Origin: Microbacterium sp. Root553 | GTDB lineage: Bacteria; Actinomycetota; Actinomycetes; Actinomycetales; Microbacteriaceae | Direction: 5' to 3' | Assembly (NCBI RefSeq): GCF_001426995.1 | Contig: NZ_LMFY01000001.1 | Coordinates: 424,241 to 488,240 of the forward strand | Length of the DNA stretch: 64,000 bases | Position numbers and translations under genes: made by a program | Notes under the pieces: generated by a model | Databases searched by the model: none | Seen by the model: the letters and a program-made list of their open reading frames with translations, nothing else | What the model was told of the DNA's origin: nothing | Shown here: positions 7,346 to 16,200 of the stretch, in pieces | Layout: each line of letters starts with the position of its first letter | Numbering within the stretch: the first letter of the stretch is position 1

Positions 7346-9583
7346 CTAGCGAGCAGCGGGCGACACCGCCCCGCGGAAGCGGCGGAGTCGCAGGCTGTTC
7401 AGCACCACGAACACACTGGAGAACGCCATCGCCGCCCCGGCGAGCATCGGGTTGAGCAGTCCGAGGGCCGCGAGCGGTATCGCCGCGACGTTGTAGGCCA
7501 GCGCCCAGAACAGGTTGCCGCGAATGGTCCCCAGCGTGCGCCGCGCCAGCCGGATCGCATCCACGGCGCCCCGCAGGTCGGCCCGCACGAGGGTCAGGTC
7601 CGAGGCCTCGATGGCCGCATCGGTTCCGGTGCCCATCGCGATCCCGAGGTCGGACTGCGCGAGCGCCGCGGCGTCGTTGACACCGTCGCCCACCATCGCC
7701 ACGCGGCGCCCCTGCTGCTGCAGGGCCACGATCTCGGCCACCTTCTGCTCGGGCAGCACTCCGGCGCGCACCTCGTCGATGCCGACCGCGGCGGCGATGC
7801 GCCGCGCGGCGCGCTCGTTGTCTCCCGTGAGCAGCACGGGTCGCAGTCCGAGCTGTCGCAGTGCGGCGATCGCGTCTGCGCTCGAGGGCCTGACCTGATC
7901 CGCGACGATCAGCACGCCGCGCACCCGTCCGTCCCACGCCACGGCGACCGCCGTCCGCGCGCTCTCCTCGGCGTCATCGAACGCGGCGGCGAGGGAGGAG
8001 CCGAGCTGCAGCCCCCAGTCGGCGAGCAGAGAGGGCCGCCCGGCGACCACTGCTCGCGCCTCGACGACACCGGTGACGCCGCGTCCCTGCACGTTCTGGA
8101 AGGACTCGACCGCCGGCAGAGCGCCGAGTCGCTCGGTCGCGCCGCGCACGATCGCCTGCGCGATCGGATGCTCCGATGCCTCCTCCACCGCGGCCGTGAG
8201 GCGCAGCACCTCGGCCTCGTCCTCTCCCGACGCGGGAATGACCTCGAGGAGCGTCATGCGTCCGGTGGTGACGGTGCCGGTCTTGTCGAGCACGATGGTG
8301 TCGACGCGACGGGTCGACTCGAGAACCTCCGGTCCCTTGATGAGAAGGCCGAGCTGAGCGCCCCGCCCCGTCCCCACCAGCAGGGCCATCGGGGTGGCGA
8401 GGCCGAGCGCACACGGGCAGGCGATGATGAGCACGGCCACTGCCGCGGTGAACGCGGCCGCCGTGCCGCCTCCGACGAGCAGCCAGGTGACGAGCGTCAC
8501 CGCCGAGATCGCGAACACGATCGGCACGAAGACCGCCGACAGCCGGTCGGCGATCCGCTGCGCCTCGGCCTTGCCCGACTGCGCCTCCTCCACGAGGCGC
8601 GCGATGCGGGCGAGCTGGGTGTCGCCGCCGATGCGCGTCGCCGTGACCCGCAGCCGACCGCCGATGTTCACGGTGGCACCGGTGACGGCGTCGCCCTGGT
8701 GCACCTCGACCGGCACGGACTCGCCCGTGAGCATCGAGGCGTCCACCGCGGACGCCCCCTCGAGCACGACGCCGTCGGTCGCGATCTTCTCGCCGGGCCG
8801 CACGATGAACACGTCGCCCACCGCGAGATCGGCGAGCGGTATACGCTCTTCGCGACCTCCGCGCACGACCGCGACATCCTTCGCGCCGAGCTCGCCGAGT
8901 GCGCGCAACGCCGCGCCCGCCCGACGCTTGGACCGCTGCTCGAGAAAGCGCCCGAGCAGCAGGAACATCGTCACGCCGGCGGCGACTTCGAGGTAGATGC
9001 TGCCCAGACCGTCGCCGCGTTCGATGACGCGGAACGGATGCGTCATGCCCCACATGCCGGCAGTGCCGAAGAACAGCGCGTACAGCGACCATGCGTAGGC
9101 GGCGGTGACGCCGACCGAGATGAGCGTGTCCATCGTGACGGTGCGGTGCGCCGCGTTCTGCACGGCGGCACGGTGGAAGGGCCAGGCCGCCCAGGTGACG
9201 ACGGGAGTGGCGAGGATCAGCGACGCCCACTGCCATCCGGCGAACTGGAGGGGTTCGGCCATCGCCATCGCGATGACGGGCACCGCGAGCGCGATCGCGA
9301 CGATCAGGCGCAGCCGCAGCAGCAGATAGGCCGGATCGACCTCGTCCGCCCGCTTCTCCCTCGGCAGTGCGGCCGTGTACCCGGTGCGCACGACCTCGGA
9401 GATGAGATCTTCGACGTCGACTCCGGCGGGGGCTTCGACGTGGGCCCTCTCGGTGGCGTAGTTCACCGACGCGGAGACGCCGTCGATGCGGTTCAGACGC
9501 TTCTCCACCCGTGCGGCGCACGACGCGCAGGTCATGCCCCCGATGTCGAGGTCGTAGGAGACGGGCTCCGTCGAGGTGGCCAT
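7346..9583 (-). CDS. copA: CopA, Cu(I)-exporting P1B-type ATPase
   Basis: Pumps cytosolic Cu(I) out across the cell membrane (745 aa). It has one N-terminal heavy-metal domain with GMTCASC (Cys19, Cys22), then eight predicted helices with the CPC ion-binding motif in [10 protein letters not shown]. Catalytic motifs: DKTGT (phosphorylated Asp), a TGDN hinge, [10 protein letters not shown]. The last two helices carry the Cu(I) signatures YN (LAYNVAA) and MxxSS (MAFSSVFV). The start is the ATG at 9583, one base after the copZ stop, although a longer frame exists. Cotranscribed with copZ from a promoter overlapping a CsoR-type palindrome. Confidence 0.96.
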   Translation of the reverse strand: MATSTEPVSYDLDIGGMTCASCAARVEKRLNRIDGVSASVNYATERAHVEAPAGVDVEDLISEVVRTGYTAALPREKRADEVDPAYLLLRLRLIVAIALAVPVIAMAMAEPLQFAGWQWASLILATPVVTWAAWPFHRAAVQNAAHRTVTMDTLISVGVTAAYAWSLYALFFGTAGMWGMTHPFRVIERGDGLGSIYLEVAAGVTMFLLLGRFLEQRSKRRAGAALRALGELGAKDVAVVRGGREERIPLADLAVGDVFIVRPGEKIATDGVVLEGASAVDASMLTGESVPVEVHQGDAVTGATVNIGGRLRVTATRIGGDTQLARIARLVEEAQSGKAEAQRIADRLSAVFVPIVFAISAVTLVTWLLVGGGTAAAFTAAVAVLIIACPCALGLATPMALLVGTGRGAQLGLLIKGPEVLESTRRVDTIVLDKTGTVTTGRMTLLEVIPASGEDEAEVLRLTAAVEEASEHPIAQAIVRGATERLGALPAVESFQNVQGRGVTGVVEARAVVAGRPSLLADWGLQLGSSLAAAFDDAEESARTAVAVAWDGRVRGVLIVADQVRPSSADAIAALRQLGLRPVLLTGDNERAARRIAAAVGIDEVRAGVLPEQKVAEIVALQQQGRRVAMVGDGVNDAAALAQSDLGIAMGTGTDAAIEASDLTLVRADLRGAVDAIRLARRTLGTIRGNLFWALAYNVAAIPLAALGLLNPMLAGAAMAFSSVFVVLNSLRLRRFRGAVSPAAR

Positions 9584-9584
9584 C

Positions 9585-9794
9585 TCAGGCACGCGCCGCG
9601 GTGTATCCGGCCTCGTCGACGGCGGCCAGCACGGCAGTGTCGTCGACCGGAGCATCGGCGGTGATGACGAGGCTGCCCGAAGCCGCACTCACCTCGATCG
9701 CGGTGACTCCAGACAGCTTCGAGACCTCGCTGCGCACGGATCGCTCACAGTGTCCGCAGGTCATCCCGGTGACGACGTATGTGGTCGTACTCAT
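9585..9794 (-). CDS. copZ: CopZ, copper chaperone
   Basis: A 69-residue heavy-metal-associated domain protein with [11 protein letters not shown] (Cys13, Cys16), expected ferredoxin-like fold and length. It carries Cu(I) in the cytosol to CopA and to the copper-sensing repressor. The start at 9794 follows a purine-rich AAAGGATTGCAGAG leader; the open frame runs further upstream but through the operator, so a longer start is unlikely. First gene of copZ-copA. Confidence 0.94.
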   Translation of the reverse strand: MSTTTYVVTGMTCGHCERSVRSEVSKLSGVTAIEVSAASGSLVITADAPVDDTAVLAAVDEAGYTAARA

Positions 9795-9818
9795 CTCTGC
9801 AATCCTTTCGACGGTTCC

Positions 9819-9839
9819 GAATACCCCCCTGGGGTATTC
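9819..9839. promoter_or_regulatory. CsoR-type copper operator
   Basis: Perfect 9-bp inverted repeat GAATACCCC-CCT-GGGGTATTC, 25 bases upstream of the copZ start. The ATACCC...GGGTAT core matches known CsoR operators, where the apo-repressor sits on the promoter until Cu(I) binds. No csoR gene is in this window, so the repressor must be encoded elsewhere. Confidence 0.88.
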
Positions 9840-9885
9840 TTCCGAGGATAACAGTACCGCTTCGAGGTCTATTCCCGAAGCGATC

Positions 9886-10545
9886 TCAGACCGCGGAGGG
9901 CCCACCGGCGAGGCGCAGTTCGGCGGTGGCCTGCCCACTCGCCAGATGCCGCGGGATCAGCCAGCGCAGCGTGTCGGTGTCACGAGCGGCGACCGCTTCG
10001 AGGATCACCCGGTGCTCCTCGGCCATCGCGAGCAGGTCGTCATGCTGCCCGAACAGCCAGCGCAGTCGTGTCACGAACACGCCGATCAGCTCGTCGAGCA
10101 TCTCGTTGCCCGCCAGCTCTGCCGCCACGGCGTGGAACTCACCGGCAGCCATGCGGGCGGCCTCGATGTCTCCCGCCTGGGCCGCCGACAGCTCCCGGTC
10201 GAGCGCAGCCCGGAGGCGCGCGATGCCCTCGTCGGTATGACGCTCGGCGGCGAAGAGGAAGATCAGGGTCTCGATCGCTTCGCGCACCTCGCCGAAATCC
10301 TGGATGTCCCGGCGCGTGAACTTCCGCACGACCGCCCAGCTGCGTGGCCGCGCGACCACCACGCCCTCGCTGACCAGAGTGCGGATCGCCTCGCGAACAG
10401 GCAGCCGCGAGACGTGGAGTTCAGCCGCGATGTCGCGTTCGACGAGCCGCGATCCTGGCGCGCGGCGCCCGAGGATGATGTCGTCGCGGAGAATGCGCGT
10501 CACCCTCACCGACTCGAGTTCGCCTGCAGTCCCCAGCCCCACCAT
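9886..10545 (-). CDS. GntR-family regulator, FCD (FadR-like) subgroup
   Basis: Transcription factor (219 aa). The winged HTH at about residues 10-75 contains RLVERDIAAELHVSRLPVREAIRTL and a wing ending VARPRSW. The C-terminal all-helical FCD domain (about 85-210) has the His/Asp/Glu pattern that usually binds a metal and a carboxylate ligand (EFHAVAAEL, EEHRVILEA). No adjacent catabolic operon points to its ligand; the neighbouring genes on this strand are separated by a terminator upstream and copZ downstream. Confidence 0.9.
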   Translation of the reverse strand: MVGLGTAGELESVRVTRILRDDIILGRRAPGSRLVERDIAAELHVSRLPVREAIRTLVSEGVVVARPRSWAVVRKFTRRDIQDFGEVREAIETLIFLFAAERHTDEGIARLRAALDRELSAAQAGDIEAARMAAGEFHAVAAELAGNEMLDELIGVFVTRLRWLFGQHDDLLAMAEEHRVILEAVAARDTDTLRWLIPRHLASGQATAELRLAGGPSAV

Positions 10546-10636
10546 ATGCGGATCATCTCATTCCTGGCCCGGGCCGGACAAGTTCGGTATCCCAGCGCCC
10601 GGGATCGCCGGTCGCCCCTGTCGGATCGAGATCATG

Positions 10637-10676
10637 CGAGAGGGGGCCGGATGCCGCAGCATCCGACCCCCTCTCG
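10637..10676 (-). terminator. Strong stem-loop downstream of the NADP reductase-like gene
   Basis: Two 18-base arms (CGAGAGGGGG-C-CGGATGC and its complement) pair with one C-A mismatch around a 4-base loop. It lies 11 bases after the stop of the minus-strand gene at 10688 and ahead of the GntR gene. There is no long U-tract. Confidence 0.75.
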
Positions 10677-10687
10677 GAGCACATCGC

Positions 10688-11329
10688 TCAGGGCAGGCGG
10701 TTCGCCTTCGCGAGGTTCGCCTCAAGCTCTGCGGCGGTCTGCTTCACGACGTACGCCGGGCGGTCGCGCTCGACGCGCCAGGACTCGCTCAGCGGGCCGA
10801 TGTTCACCGTGTCGAAACCCGCCTCGTCGTAGAACCGCGTGACGAAGTCCGTGGCCTCCGCGTCGTCGCCCGCGGTGGCGAGAGCGCGGCGGCCCTCGGT
10901 TCCGGCCGGGGTTCCGTCGGTCGTGATGTCACCCGAGGGGATGTGGTTGAACGCCTTCGCGATGCGCGACGTCGGCAGCTTCTGCTGCAGCATCTCGGAG
11001 GTCGTGGTCTCGCCCTTGTCGAGCGCCTCGATGTGACCGTCGCGCTCGAAGTAGTAGTTGTTCGTGTCGAGCACGATCTTGCCGGCGAGCTGGTCGGCGG
11101 GCAGCTGATCGATCGCGCCGAGCGGCACGGTCACGACGGCCACCTCCGCCGCCTCGGCGGCCTCCGCGGCGGTCGCCGCCTTCGCCTTCGGCCCGAGCTC
11201 TGCGATGAGATCCGCGAGCGTCTCCGGTCCGCGGGAGTTCGCGATCACGACGTCGTATCCGTTCGCCACGGCGACGCGCGCGATCTGGCTGCCGATGTGT
11301 CCTGCTCCGATGATTCCGAGAGTTGTCAT
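10688..11329 (-). CDS. NADP-binding oxidoreductase, F420H2:NADP reductase-like
   Basis: A 213-aa single Rossmann-domain protein of the NADPH-dependent F420 reductase-like group. It begins with GIIGAGHIGSQ, and the second strand ends IANSRGPETL, whose Ser-Arg suits the 2'-phosphate of NADP. The central VVTVPLGAI and DTNNYY segments and AKAFNHI are typical of these short reductases, which lack the long C-terminal domain of 6-phosphogluconate dehydrogenase relatives. Whether it uses F420, another deazaflavin or a flavin cannot be read from sequence. Single gene with its own terminator. Confidence 0.82.
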   Translation of the reverse strand: MTTLGIIGAGHIGSQIARVAVANGYDVVIANSRGPETLADLIAELGPKAKAATAAEAAEAAEVAVVTVPLGAIDQLPADQLAGKIVLDTNNYYFERDGHIEALDKGETTTSEMLQQKLPTSRIAKAFNHIPSGDITTDGTPAGTEGRRALATAGDDAEATDFVTRFYDEAGFDTVNIGPLSESWRVERDRPAYVVKQTAAELEANLAKANRLP

Positions 11330-11408
11330 GCTCGGCCCAACGTCACAGCGGGCGCACTATTCCCGCGGCGACCGCGTGTCTCCGCACCCGCTCCGAGTCG
11401 CCGGTCAC

Positions 11409-12347
11409 TCAGACCGTGAGCAGGAAGCGTTCTTCGATGCGCCGGTACCCCAGGCTCTCGTACAGTCGGACCGCCCCGGCGTTGAACCCGAAGACGTGGA
11501 GTCCGATCGAGTCGGCGCCGAACCGCGCCGCCTCCCGCTCGGCCGCGATCATCACGTCGCGCCCGTACCCCCGGCGACGTCGGTCGCTCGCGATCTCGAT
11601 GTCGAGGATGAACGCGTGCGGGCGCCCGCCGCGACGGCGGATGCCGATCCAGAGGACTCCGACCTCCTCGCCCTCGACCTCGGCGGTGAAGAGCTCCTGC
11701 CCGGCGGAATCGATGCCGTCCGGCAGCTCGAGCTGCATCTGCCGGTGCGACTCCACCGCCGCATCCTCCGCCGAATAGCGGCCGGAGGATGCGAGATCCT
11801 CGGCGAAGGCCGCCTCGGAGCTCGCCGCGAAATCGACGAAGCGGGCTGCCGTCATCGGCGTCAGCACCAGAGACGAGGGCGCATCGCGCGACGGCAGCGG
11901 TTCGAGAAGCATCTGGATCGAGGCGACCTCGAATCCGCGTCCCTCGACGAATGCACGACTCGCGGCGTCGCAGACGTAGACGGCCATGCTGATCCGGTCG
12001 ACGCTCTGCCGCCGTGCGAGCTCCCTCAGACGCTCTAGCACCTGGTCGAGCAGCGCCGCATCCGGTGCGGAGTCGAACGAGAGGTCGACGACGAACAGCA
12101 CGCCGTTGTTGGCGGCGAGCCACACCGTTCCGCGCCGATGCGCGCCCTCGTCGATCGTGAGGATCAGAGAGGTCTCGGTGGCGGGCCCGTGCGGCAGCAA
12201 TTCGTCGAGGAACGCATCGACCCTCTCGATCGCGTCGCCCCCGACGAACATCCCCGACTCCAGGCGGAGGGAGAGCAGGCGCTCCCGCGTGGCCGCACGC
12301 CAGTCGTCGAACCGGGCGTCATCGAGCGGAGTCAGGCGCACAGGCAT
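11409..12347 (-). CDS. Tandem GNAT acetyltransferase
   Basis: A 312-aa protein with two GNAT folds. The N-terminal half (about residues 1-150) keeps the fold (VWLAANNGVLFVVDLSF, ISMAVYV, FVEGRGFEVAS) but lacks the acetyl-CoA loop. The C-terminal half (about 160-312) has the active pattern: AFILDIEIASDRRRRGYGRDV with the R/Q-x-x-G-x-G/A loop, then LHVFGFNAGAVRLYESLGY. The ATG at 12347 is chosen from a nearby GGAGAC and the domain boundary. Substrate unknown. It lies 23 bases downstream of sufU on the same strand and could be cotranscribed with sufSU. Confidence 0.85.
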   Translation of the reverse strand: MPVRLTPLDDARFDDWRAATRERLLSLRLESGMFVGGDAIERVDAFLDELLPHGPATETSLILTIDEGAHRRGTVWLAANNGVLFVVDLSFDSAPDAALLDQVLERLRELARRQSVDRISMAVYVCDAASRAFVEGRGFEVASIQMLLEPLPSRDAPSSLVLTPMTAARFVDFAASSEAAFAEDLASSGRYSAEDAAVESHRQMQLELPDGIDSAGQELFTAEVEGEEVGVLWIGIRRRGGRPHAFILDIEIASDRRRRGYGRDVMIAAEREAARFGADSIGLHVFGFNAGAVRLYESLGYRRIEERFLLTV

Positions 12348-12370
12348 GTCTCCATCCTGCCCGTGCGTGC

Positions 12371-12805
12371 TCACGCCCGGTGGAGTGCGTCTTCGACGGC
12401 GACCCAGGCGAGCATCGCGCACTTCACCCGTGCCACGTACCGCGAGACACCGCCCAGGGCCGCCACGTCGCCGAGGAGCTCCTCGTCGGGCTCGATCTTG
12501 CCGCGCGAGCGCATGGCCTCGCGGAACGCCGCGATGCGCACCTCCAGCTCGGGCACGGTGAGTCCCTCGGCGAGCTCGGCGAGCAGCGACGCGGATGCCT
12601 GGGAGATGGCGCATCCGTGCCCCTCCCACGCGAGCGCCTCGATGCTGCCGTCGTCGGCCCGATGCACCTGCAGGGTGACCTCGTCGCCGCAGGTCGGGTT
12701 CACCTGGTGGGACTGCGCCGCGATCTCCTCGCGGAGCCCGAACCCGTGCGGGGTGCGCGAATGGTCGAGGATGAGCTCCTGATACAGGCCCTGCAGATCA
12801 CTCAT
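12371..12805 (-). CDS. sufU: SufU, zinc-dependent sulfur transfer protein
   Basis: Accepts persulfide sulfur from SufS for iron-sulfur cluster assembly (144 aa, cytosol). Zinc ligands are in place: Cys39 and Asp41 in NPTCGDE, Cys65 in GCAISQAS, Cys129 in RVKCAMLAW, with the insertion between the second and third ligands that separates SufU from IscU. Its ATG overlaps the sufS stop by 4 bp (sufS is upstream on this strand). The rest of the suf operon is not in this window. Confidence 0.95.
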   Translation of the reverse strand: MSDLQGLYQELILDHSRTPHGFGLREEIAAQSHQVNPTCGDEVTLQVHRADDGSIEALAWEGHGCAISQASASLLAELAEGLTVPELEVRIAAFREAMRSRGKIEPDEELLGDVAALGGVSRYVARVKCAMLAWVAVEDALHRA

Positions 12806-14124
12806 GCGCCCCTCCGGAAGAAGTCGATCGCGCCCTGGACGCCGTCGACGACGGCATCCACCTCGGCGTCGGTGGTGTACAGATACGTGCTCGCCCTGGT
12901 CGACGAGGTGATGCCGAGACGGCGGTGCAACGGCTGCGCGCAGTGATGCCCGACCCGCACCGCGATGCCGAGGTCGTCGAGGAACTGCCCGACGTCGTGC
13001 GAGTGGATGCCGTCGACGTCGAAGCTCGCGAGGCCCACTCGCGGCAGATCGATGCCGGCTCCGAGCACCCGCACCCCGTCGACGGCGGTGAGCCCGTCGA
13101 CGAGGCGTGCGCCGAGCGCTGCCTCGTGCGCGGCGATGCGCGGCATCCCCACCGCGGTGAGGTAGTCGACCGCGGCCGCAAGCGCCACGACCTGGGACAC
13201 CCGCTGCGTGCCGGCCTCGAAGCGCTGGGGCGGCGGCAGGTACGAGGCCTCGGTGGTGGTGACGGTGGTGATCATGGATCCGCCGGTGAGGAACGGGGGC
13301 ATGATCTCGAGCAGTTCACGGCGACCGTAGAGCGCACCGATCCCGGTCGGGCCCAGCATCTTGTGACCCGAGATCACGGCGAAGTCGACGTCGAGGGCGT
13401 GCACGTCGAGCGGCAGATGCGGTGCGGACTGACAGGCATCGAGCACCACGAATGCACCGACCTCGCGGGCGAGGGCGACGAGCTGATCCACGGGATTGAT
13501 CACCCCCAGCACGTTCGACACGTGGGTGACGGCGACGAGTCTGGTGCGCGCGGAGATGATGTCCGCGGCGACATCGAGCCGCAGCGCCCCGTGGTCGTCG
13601 AGCGGGATCACGCGCAGGGTCGCTCCGGTGCGCGCGGCGAGCTCCTGCCAGGGGATGAGGTTGGCGTGGTGCTCCATCTCCGTGGTCACGATCTCATCGC
13701 CCTCGCGCAGGCGGAGCGGCTCCGCCGCTGCTCCTCCCCGTCCGAGCGAGGCGTTCGAGAGCGAGTACGCGATGAGGTTCAGCGCCTCTGTGGCGTTCGA
13801 GGTCCAGACGAGCTCCCCGACGTCTGCGCCGATGAAGCGCGCCACGGTCGCCCTGGCGTCCTCGAAGACCTCCGTCGCCTCGGCGGCCAGCGTGTGCGCG
13901 CCGCGGTGCACGGCCGCGTTGAGGGTCGAGGCGAATTCGCGTTCGGCATCCAGCACGGAGAACGGGCGCTGCGATGTCGCCCCGGAGTCGAGGTAGGCGA
14001 GCGGATGCCCGTGCACCTCGGTCTGCAGGATCGGGAAGTCCTGGCGGAGGCGTCGCACCTCCTCGTCCGTGAGGGGACCGTCGCTCGGCGGGCTGATCGC
14101 GTCGACGTCGCGGGAAGTGCTCAT
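12802..14124 (-). CDS. sufS: SufS, group II cysteine desulfurase
   Basis: PLP enzyme (440 aa) that takes sulfur from cysteine and passes it to SufU. PLP lysine Lys255 lies in ISGHKMLGPTG, and the catalytic cysteine (about Cys395) in GHHCAQPLHRRLG is followed by the short loop typical of SufS. The N-terminal LDSGATSQRP and THVSNVLG segments are diagnostic. Length is slightly above the usual 410 because of insertions around residues 120-140 and 285-295. First gene of sufS-sufU (4-bp overlap), possibly continuing into the GNAT gene. Confidence 0.95.
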   Translation of the reverse strand: MSTSRDVDAISPPSDGPLTDEEVRRLRQDFPILQTEVHGHPLAYLDSGATSQRPFSVLDAEREFASTLNAAVHRGAHTLAAEATEVFEDARATVARFIGADVGELVWTSNATEALNLIAYSLSNASLGRGGAAAEPLRLREGDEIVTTEMEHHANLIPWQELAARTGATLRVIPLDDHGALRLDVAADIISARTRLVAVTHVSNVLGVINPVDQLVALAREVGAFVVLDACQSAPHLPLDVHALDVDFAVISGHKMLGPTGIGALYGRRELLEIMPPFLTGGSMITTVTTTEASYLPPPQRFEAGTQRVSQVVALAAAVDYLTAVGMPRIAAHEAALGARLVDGLTAVDGVRVLGAGIDLPRVGLASFDVDGIHSHDVGQFLDDLGIAVRVGHHCAQPLHRRLGITSSTRASTYLYTTDAEVDAVVDGVQGAIDFFRRGA

Positions 14125-14194
14125 CCTTCTAGCTTCTCATCCGGCGGGTCGAGACGGGTCACGATCGCGGCCGGCGACTGGCGCGCAACTGCCC

Positions 14195-14206
14195 TAGGCT
14201 CGCAGC
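14195..14206 (+). promoter_or_regulatory. Candidate leaderless promoter (-10) for the LysE-type exporter
   Basis: TAGGCT at 14195-14200 is followed by six bases and then the ATG at 14207, so a transcript would start at the start codon. There is no ribosome-binding site before this ATG, consistent with a leaderless mRNA. Confidence 0.5.
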
Positions 14207-14854
14207 ATGTTCAGCGCCGCCACGCTCGTGACCTTCGTCGTCGCGGCATTCGTCATGGTCGTGATCCCCGGTCCGACCGTGCTCTTCACGATCGGCCGCG
14301 CCATGGCTCTGGGACGGGTCGGCGGCTTCCTGAGCATCCTGGGCACCGCGGTCGGGTCGATCCTGCTCATCATCGGCGTGGCGCTCGGGGTCGGCACCGT
14401 GGTCGCGCAGTCGATCGTGCTGTTCACCATCGTCAAGGTCCTCGGCGCCGGGTACCTCGTGTTCTTGGGCATCCAGGCGATCAGACATCGCACCGACGCG
14501 GCGAAGGCGATGACGGGGGCGGTGCCGACTCGCTCAGGCCTGCGACTGCTCGGCGAGGGCTTCGTCGTCGGTGCCACGAACCCCAAGTCGATCGCGTTCT
14601 TCCTCGCGATCCTGCCGCAGTTCGTCGACCTTCACTCGGGATCGGTGCCTCTGCAACTGCTGGTGCTCGGGGCGATCGTCGTCGCGATCGGAGTGGCCTG
14701 CGATGCGATCTGGGTACTGCTCGCGAGTGCGGCACGAGACTGGTTCGGCCGCTCGCCGCGACGCATCGAGGCCGTGAGCGCGACCGGCGGGAGCCTCATG
14801 ATCGCTCTCGGCGCGTTCCTCCTGGTGTGGAGCGAGAAGCCCGCGAGCGTCTGA
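14207..14854 (+). CDS. LysE/RhtB-family amino acid exporter
   Basis: Six-helix membrane exporter (215 aa), the usual size for the family. Characteristic features are the N-terminal VVIPGPTVLFTIGRA, the G-x-G-rich second helix, and GFVVGATNPKSIAFFLAI in the fourth segment, where NPK is the family hallmark. It probably exports an amino acid such as a homoserine- or threonine-type substrate, but the substrate cannot be read from sequence. Transcribed alone, divergent from sufS, convergent with the DUF1206 gene. No Shine-Dalgarno; a -10 lies six bases upstream of the ATG. Confidence 0.92.
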   Translation: MFSAATLVTFVVAAFVMVVIPGPTVLFTIGRAMALGRVGGFLSILGTAVGSILLIIGVALGVGTVVAQSIVLFTIVKVLGAGYLVFLGIQAIRHRTDAAKAMTGAVPTRSGLRLLGEGFVVGATNPKSIAFFLAILPQFVDLHSGSVPLQLLVLGAIVVAIGVACDAIWVLLASAARDWFGRSPRRIEAVSATGGSLMIALGAFLLVWSEKPASV

Positions 14855-14863
14855 GCCGCGAGC

Positions 14864-15664
14864 TCACATCCGCGCGTAGCGGGCGCGGACCATAGAGAAG
14901 ATGCCGTAGATCACGAGCCCTGCACCGACGACCCACAGCACGAGGCGCCCGAACGGCAGATCGGTGAGGCTGCGCAGCGCGGCATCCAGGCCGGCCGCCT
15001 TCTCGGGATCCTGCGTCCACGCCGCCACCACGAACAGCACGCCGGTGACCGCGATCGCGATGCCCTTCGCGAGGTAGCCCGCGACGCCGAGGGCGATGAT
15101 GCCCGGCCGCGCAGGTCCCGTCGGCACGTCCATCGTCTTCCTGAATCCGCGCGTGAATCCGATGACGACGAACCCCACTCCGACACCTGCGACGCTGAGC
15201 CCCAGGATGAAGAGCAGCACCACCCCTCCCGGGGCGGAGAGCACCACCGCGCTGAGGGTCTGCGACGTCTTCTCGGACTCGACCGTTCCGCCGAAAGCGA
15301 AGATCAACGCGAGCCCGGCGATCACCAGGTACGCGCCGGCGATTCCGATCAGCTTCACCCGCTGACCCCACTTGCGGGGTTCCGCGCCCGAGGCGAGCAT
15401 GCCGCTCGCGACCTGCCAGATCGCGAGCGTGATCAGCGCGACGGCGACCACGGCGAGCAGCAGTCCGCCGATCGGAGTCGAGCGGATCTGCTCCATCGCG
15501 CCGTCCTGATCGGCATCCCCGCCACCGCCCGAAGCGATCGAGATGGCTATGGCTCCGATGATGATGTGCACCACACCCACCATCACGAAACCCACCCTCG
15601 CCACACGGCGGAAGGCGTCGGAATGCTGGGCCGTGCGCGCGGCATCCTTCGGGGAGGAGGTCAT
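14864..15664 (-). CDS. DUF1206 membrane protein
   Basis: A 266-aa integral membrane protein with six helices arranged as three two-helix repeats. Each repeat opens with a Gly-rich segment (ARVGFVMVGVVHI, LIGIAGAYLVIAG, GVAGYLAKGIAIA), which is the DUF1206 pattern. Biochemical function is unknown for the family. Its ATG overlaps the stop of the HxlR regulator gene by 4 bp, so the two are coupled and the regulator may control this protein. Its stop lies 9 bases from the convergent LysE gene. Confidence 0.85.
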   Translation of the reverse strand: MTSSPKDAARTAQHSDAFRRVARVGFVMVGVVHIIIGAIAISIASGGGGDADQDGAMEQIRSTPIGGLLLAVVAVALITLAIWQVASGMLASGAEPRKWGQRVKLIGIAGAYLVIAGLALIFAFGGTVESEKTSQTLSAVVLSAPGGVVLLFILGLSVAGVGVGFVVIGFTRGFRKTMDVPTGPARPGIIALGVAGYLAKGIAIAVTGVLFVVAAWTQDPEKAAGLDAALRSLTDLPFGRLVLWVVGAGLVIYGIFSMVRARYARM

Positions 15665-16110
15665 CCCTGCAGGATATCGCCGCGTGACGAGGCATCGGCG
15701 GGGCGTGCGGCGGCGCCATCGCCCACGCCATCGCCGTCGCCGAGGAGTCGGCGGTCGGCCTCGTCGTCGTAGCGATCCTGGGCGTCGAGGACCTCGTCGA
15801 CATGCGATTCCGCCCAGATCCGCAGAGCCTGCAGCGGTTCGTGCAGTGTGCGCCCGAGCGGGGTGAGCCGATAGCGTGCATGTCCGTCGTCGTCCACCGC
15901 GTGCACGAGCATGCCGTCACGGTCGAGTGCGCGAAGAGTGTCGACCAGGACCTTCTTCGTGATCCCCTCGACCTTGCGGTGCAGCTCGCCGAACCGCAGC
16001 GGCTCCTCGTGCAGGAGGATCACGATCATCGCGGTCCACTTGTTGGCCACCCGCGCCAACGACGCCCGAGACGGGCAACTCGAGGAGAACACGGTCCATT
16101 CGGGGCTCAT
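15661..16110 (-). CDS. HxlR-family transcriptional regulator
   Basis: A 149-aa winged-helix regulator. It has the HxlR signature: an early cysteine (SSCPSRASLARVANKWT), ILLHEEPLRFGELHRKVEGITKKVL as the HTH, LRALDRDGMLVHAV as the recognition-wing join, and YRLTPLGRTL. The C-terminal 30 residues are a Gly/Asp/Ala-rich tail that is not part of the fold. Divergent from the SnoaL-like gene at 16201 and coupled to the DUF1206 gene downstream, so both are likely targets. Confidence 0.9.
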   Translation of the reverse strand: MSPEWTVFSSSCPSRASLARVANKWTAMIVILLHEEPLRFGELHRKVEGITKKVLVDTLRALDRDGMLVHAVDDDGHARYRLTPLGRTLHEPLQALRIWAESHVDEVLDAQDRYDDEADRRLLGDGDGVGDGAAARPADASSRGDILQG

Positions 16111-16200
16111 CCGCTCGACATCCCTCCGGTGACGTTGAAGTGACCACGCCCGTATGGAGACGCTGGATGCTCAGAATACCGAGACGACGAGGAGGACATC

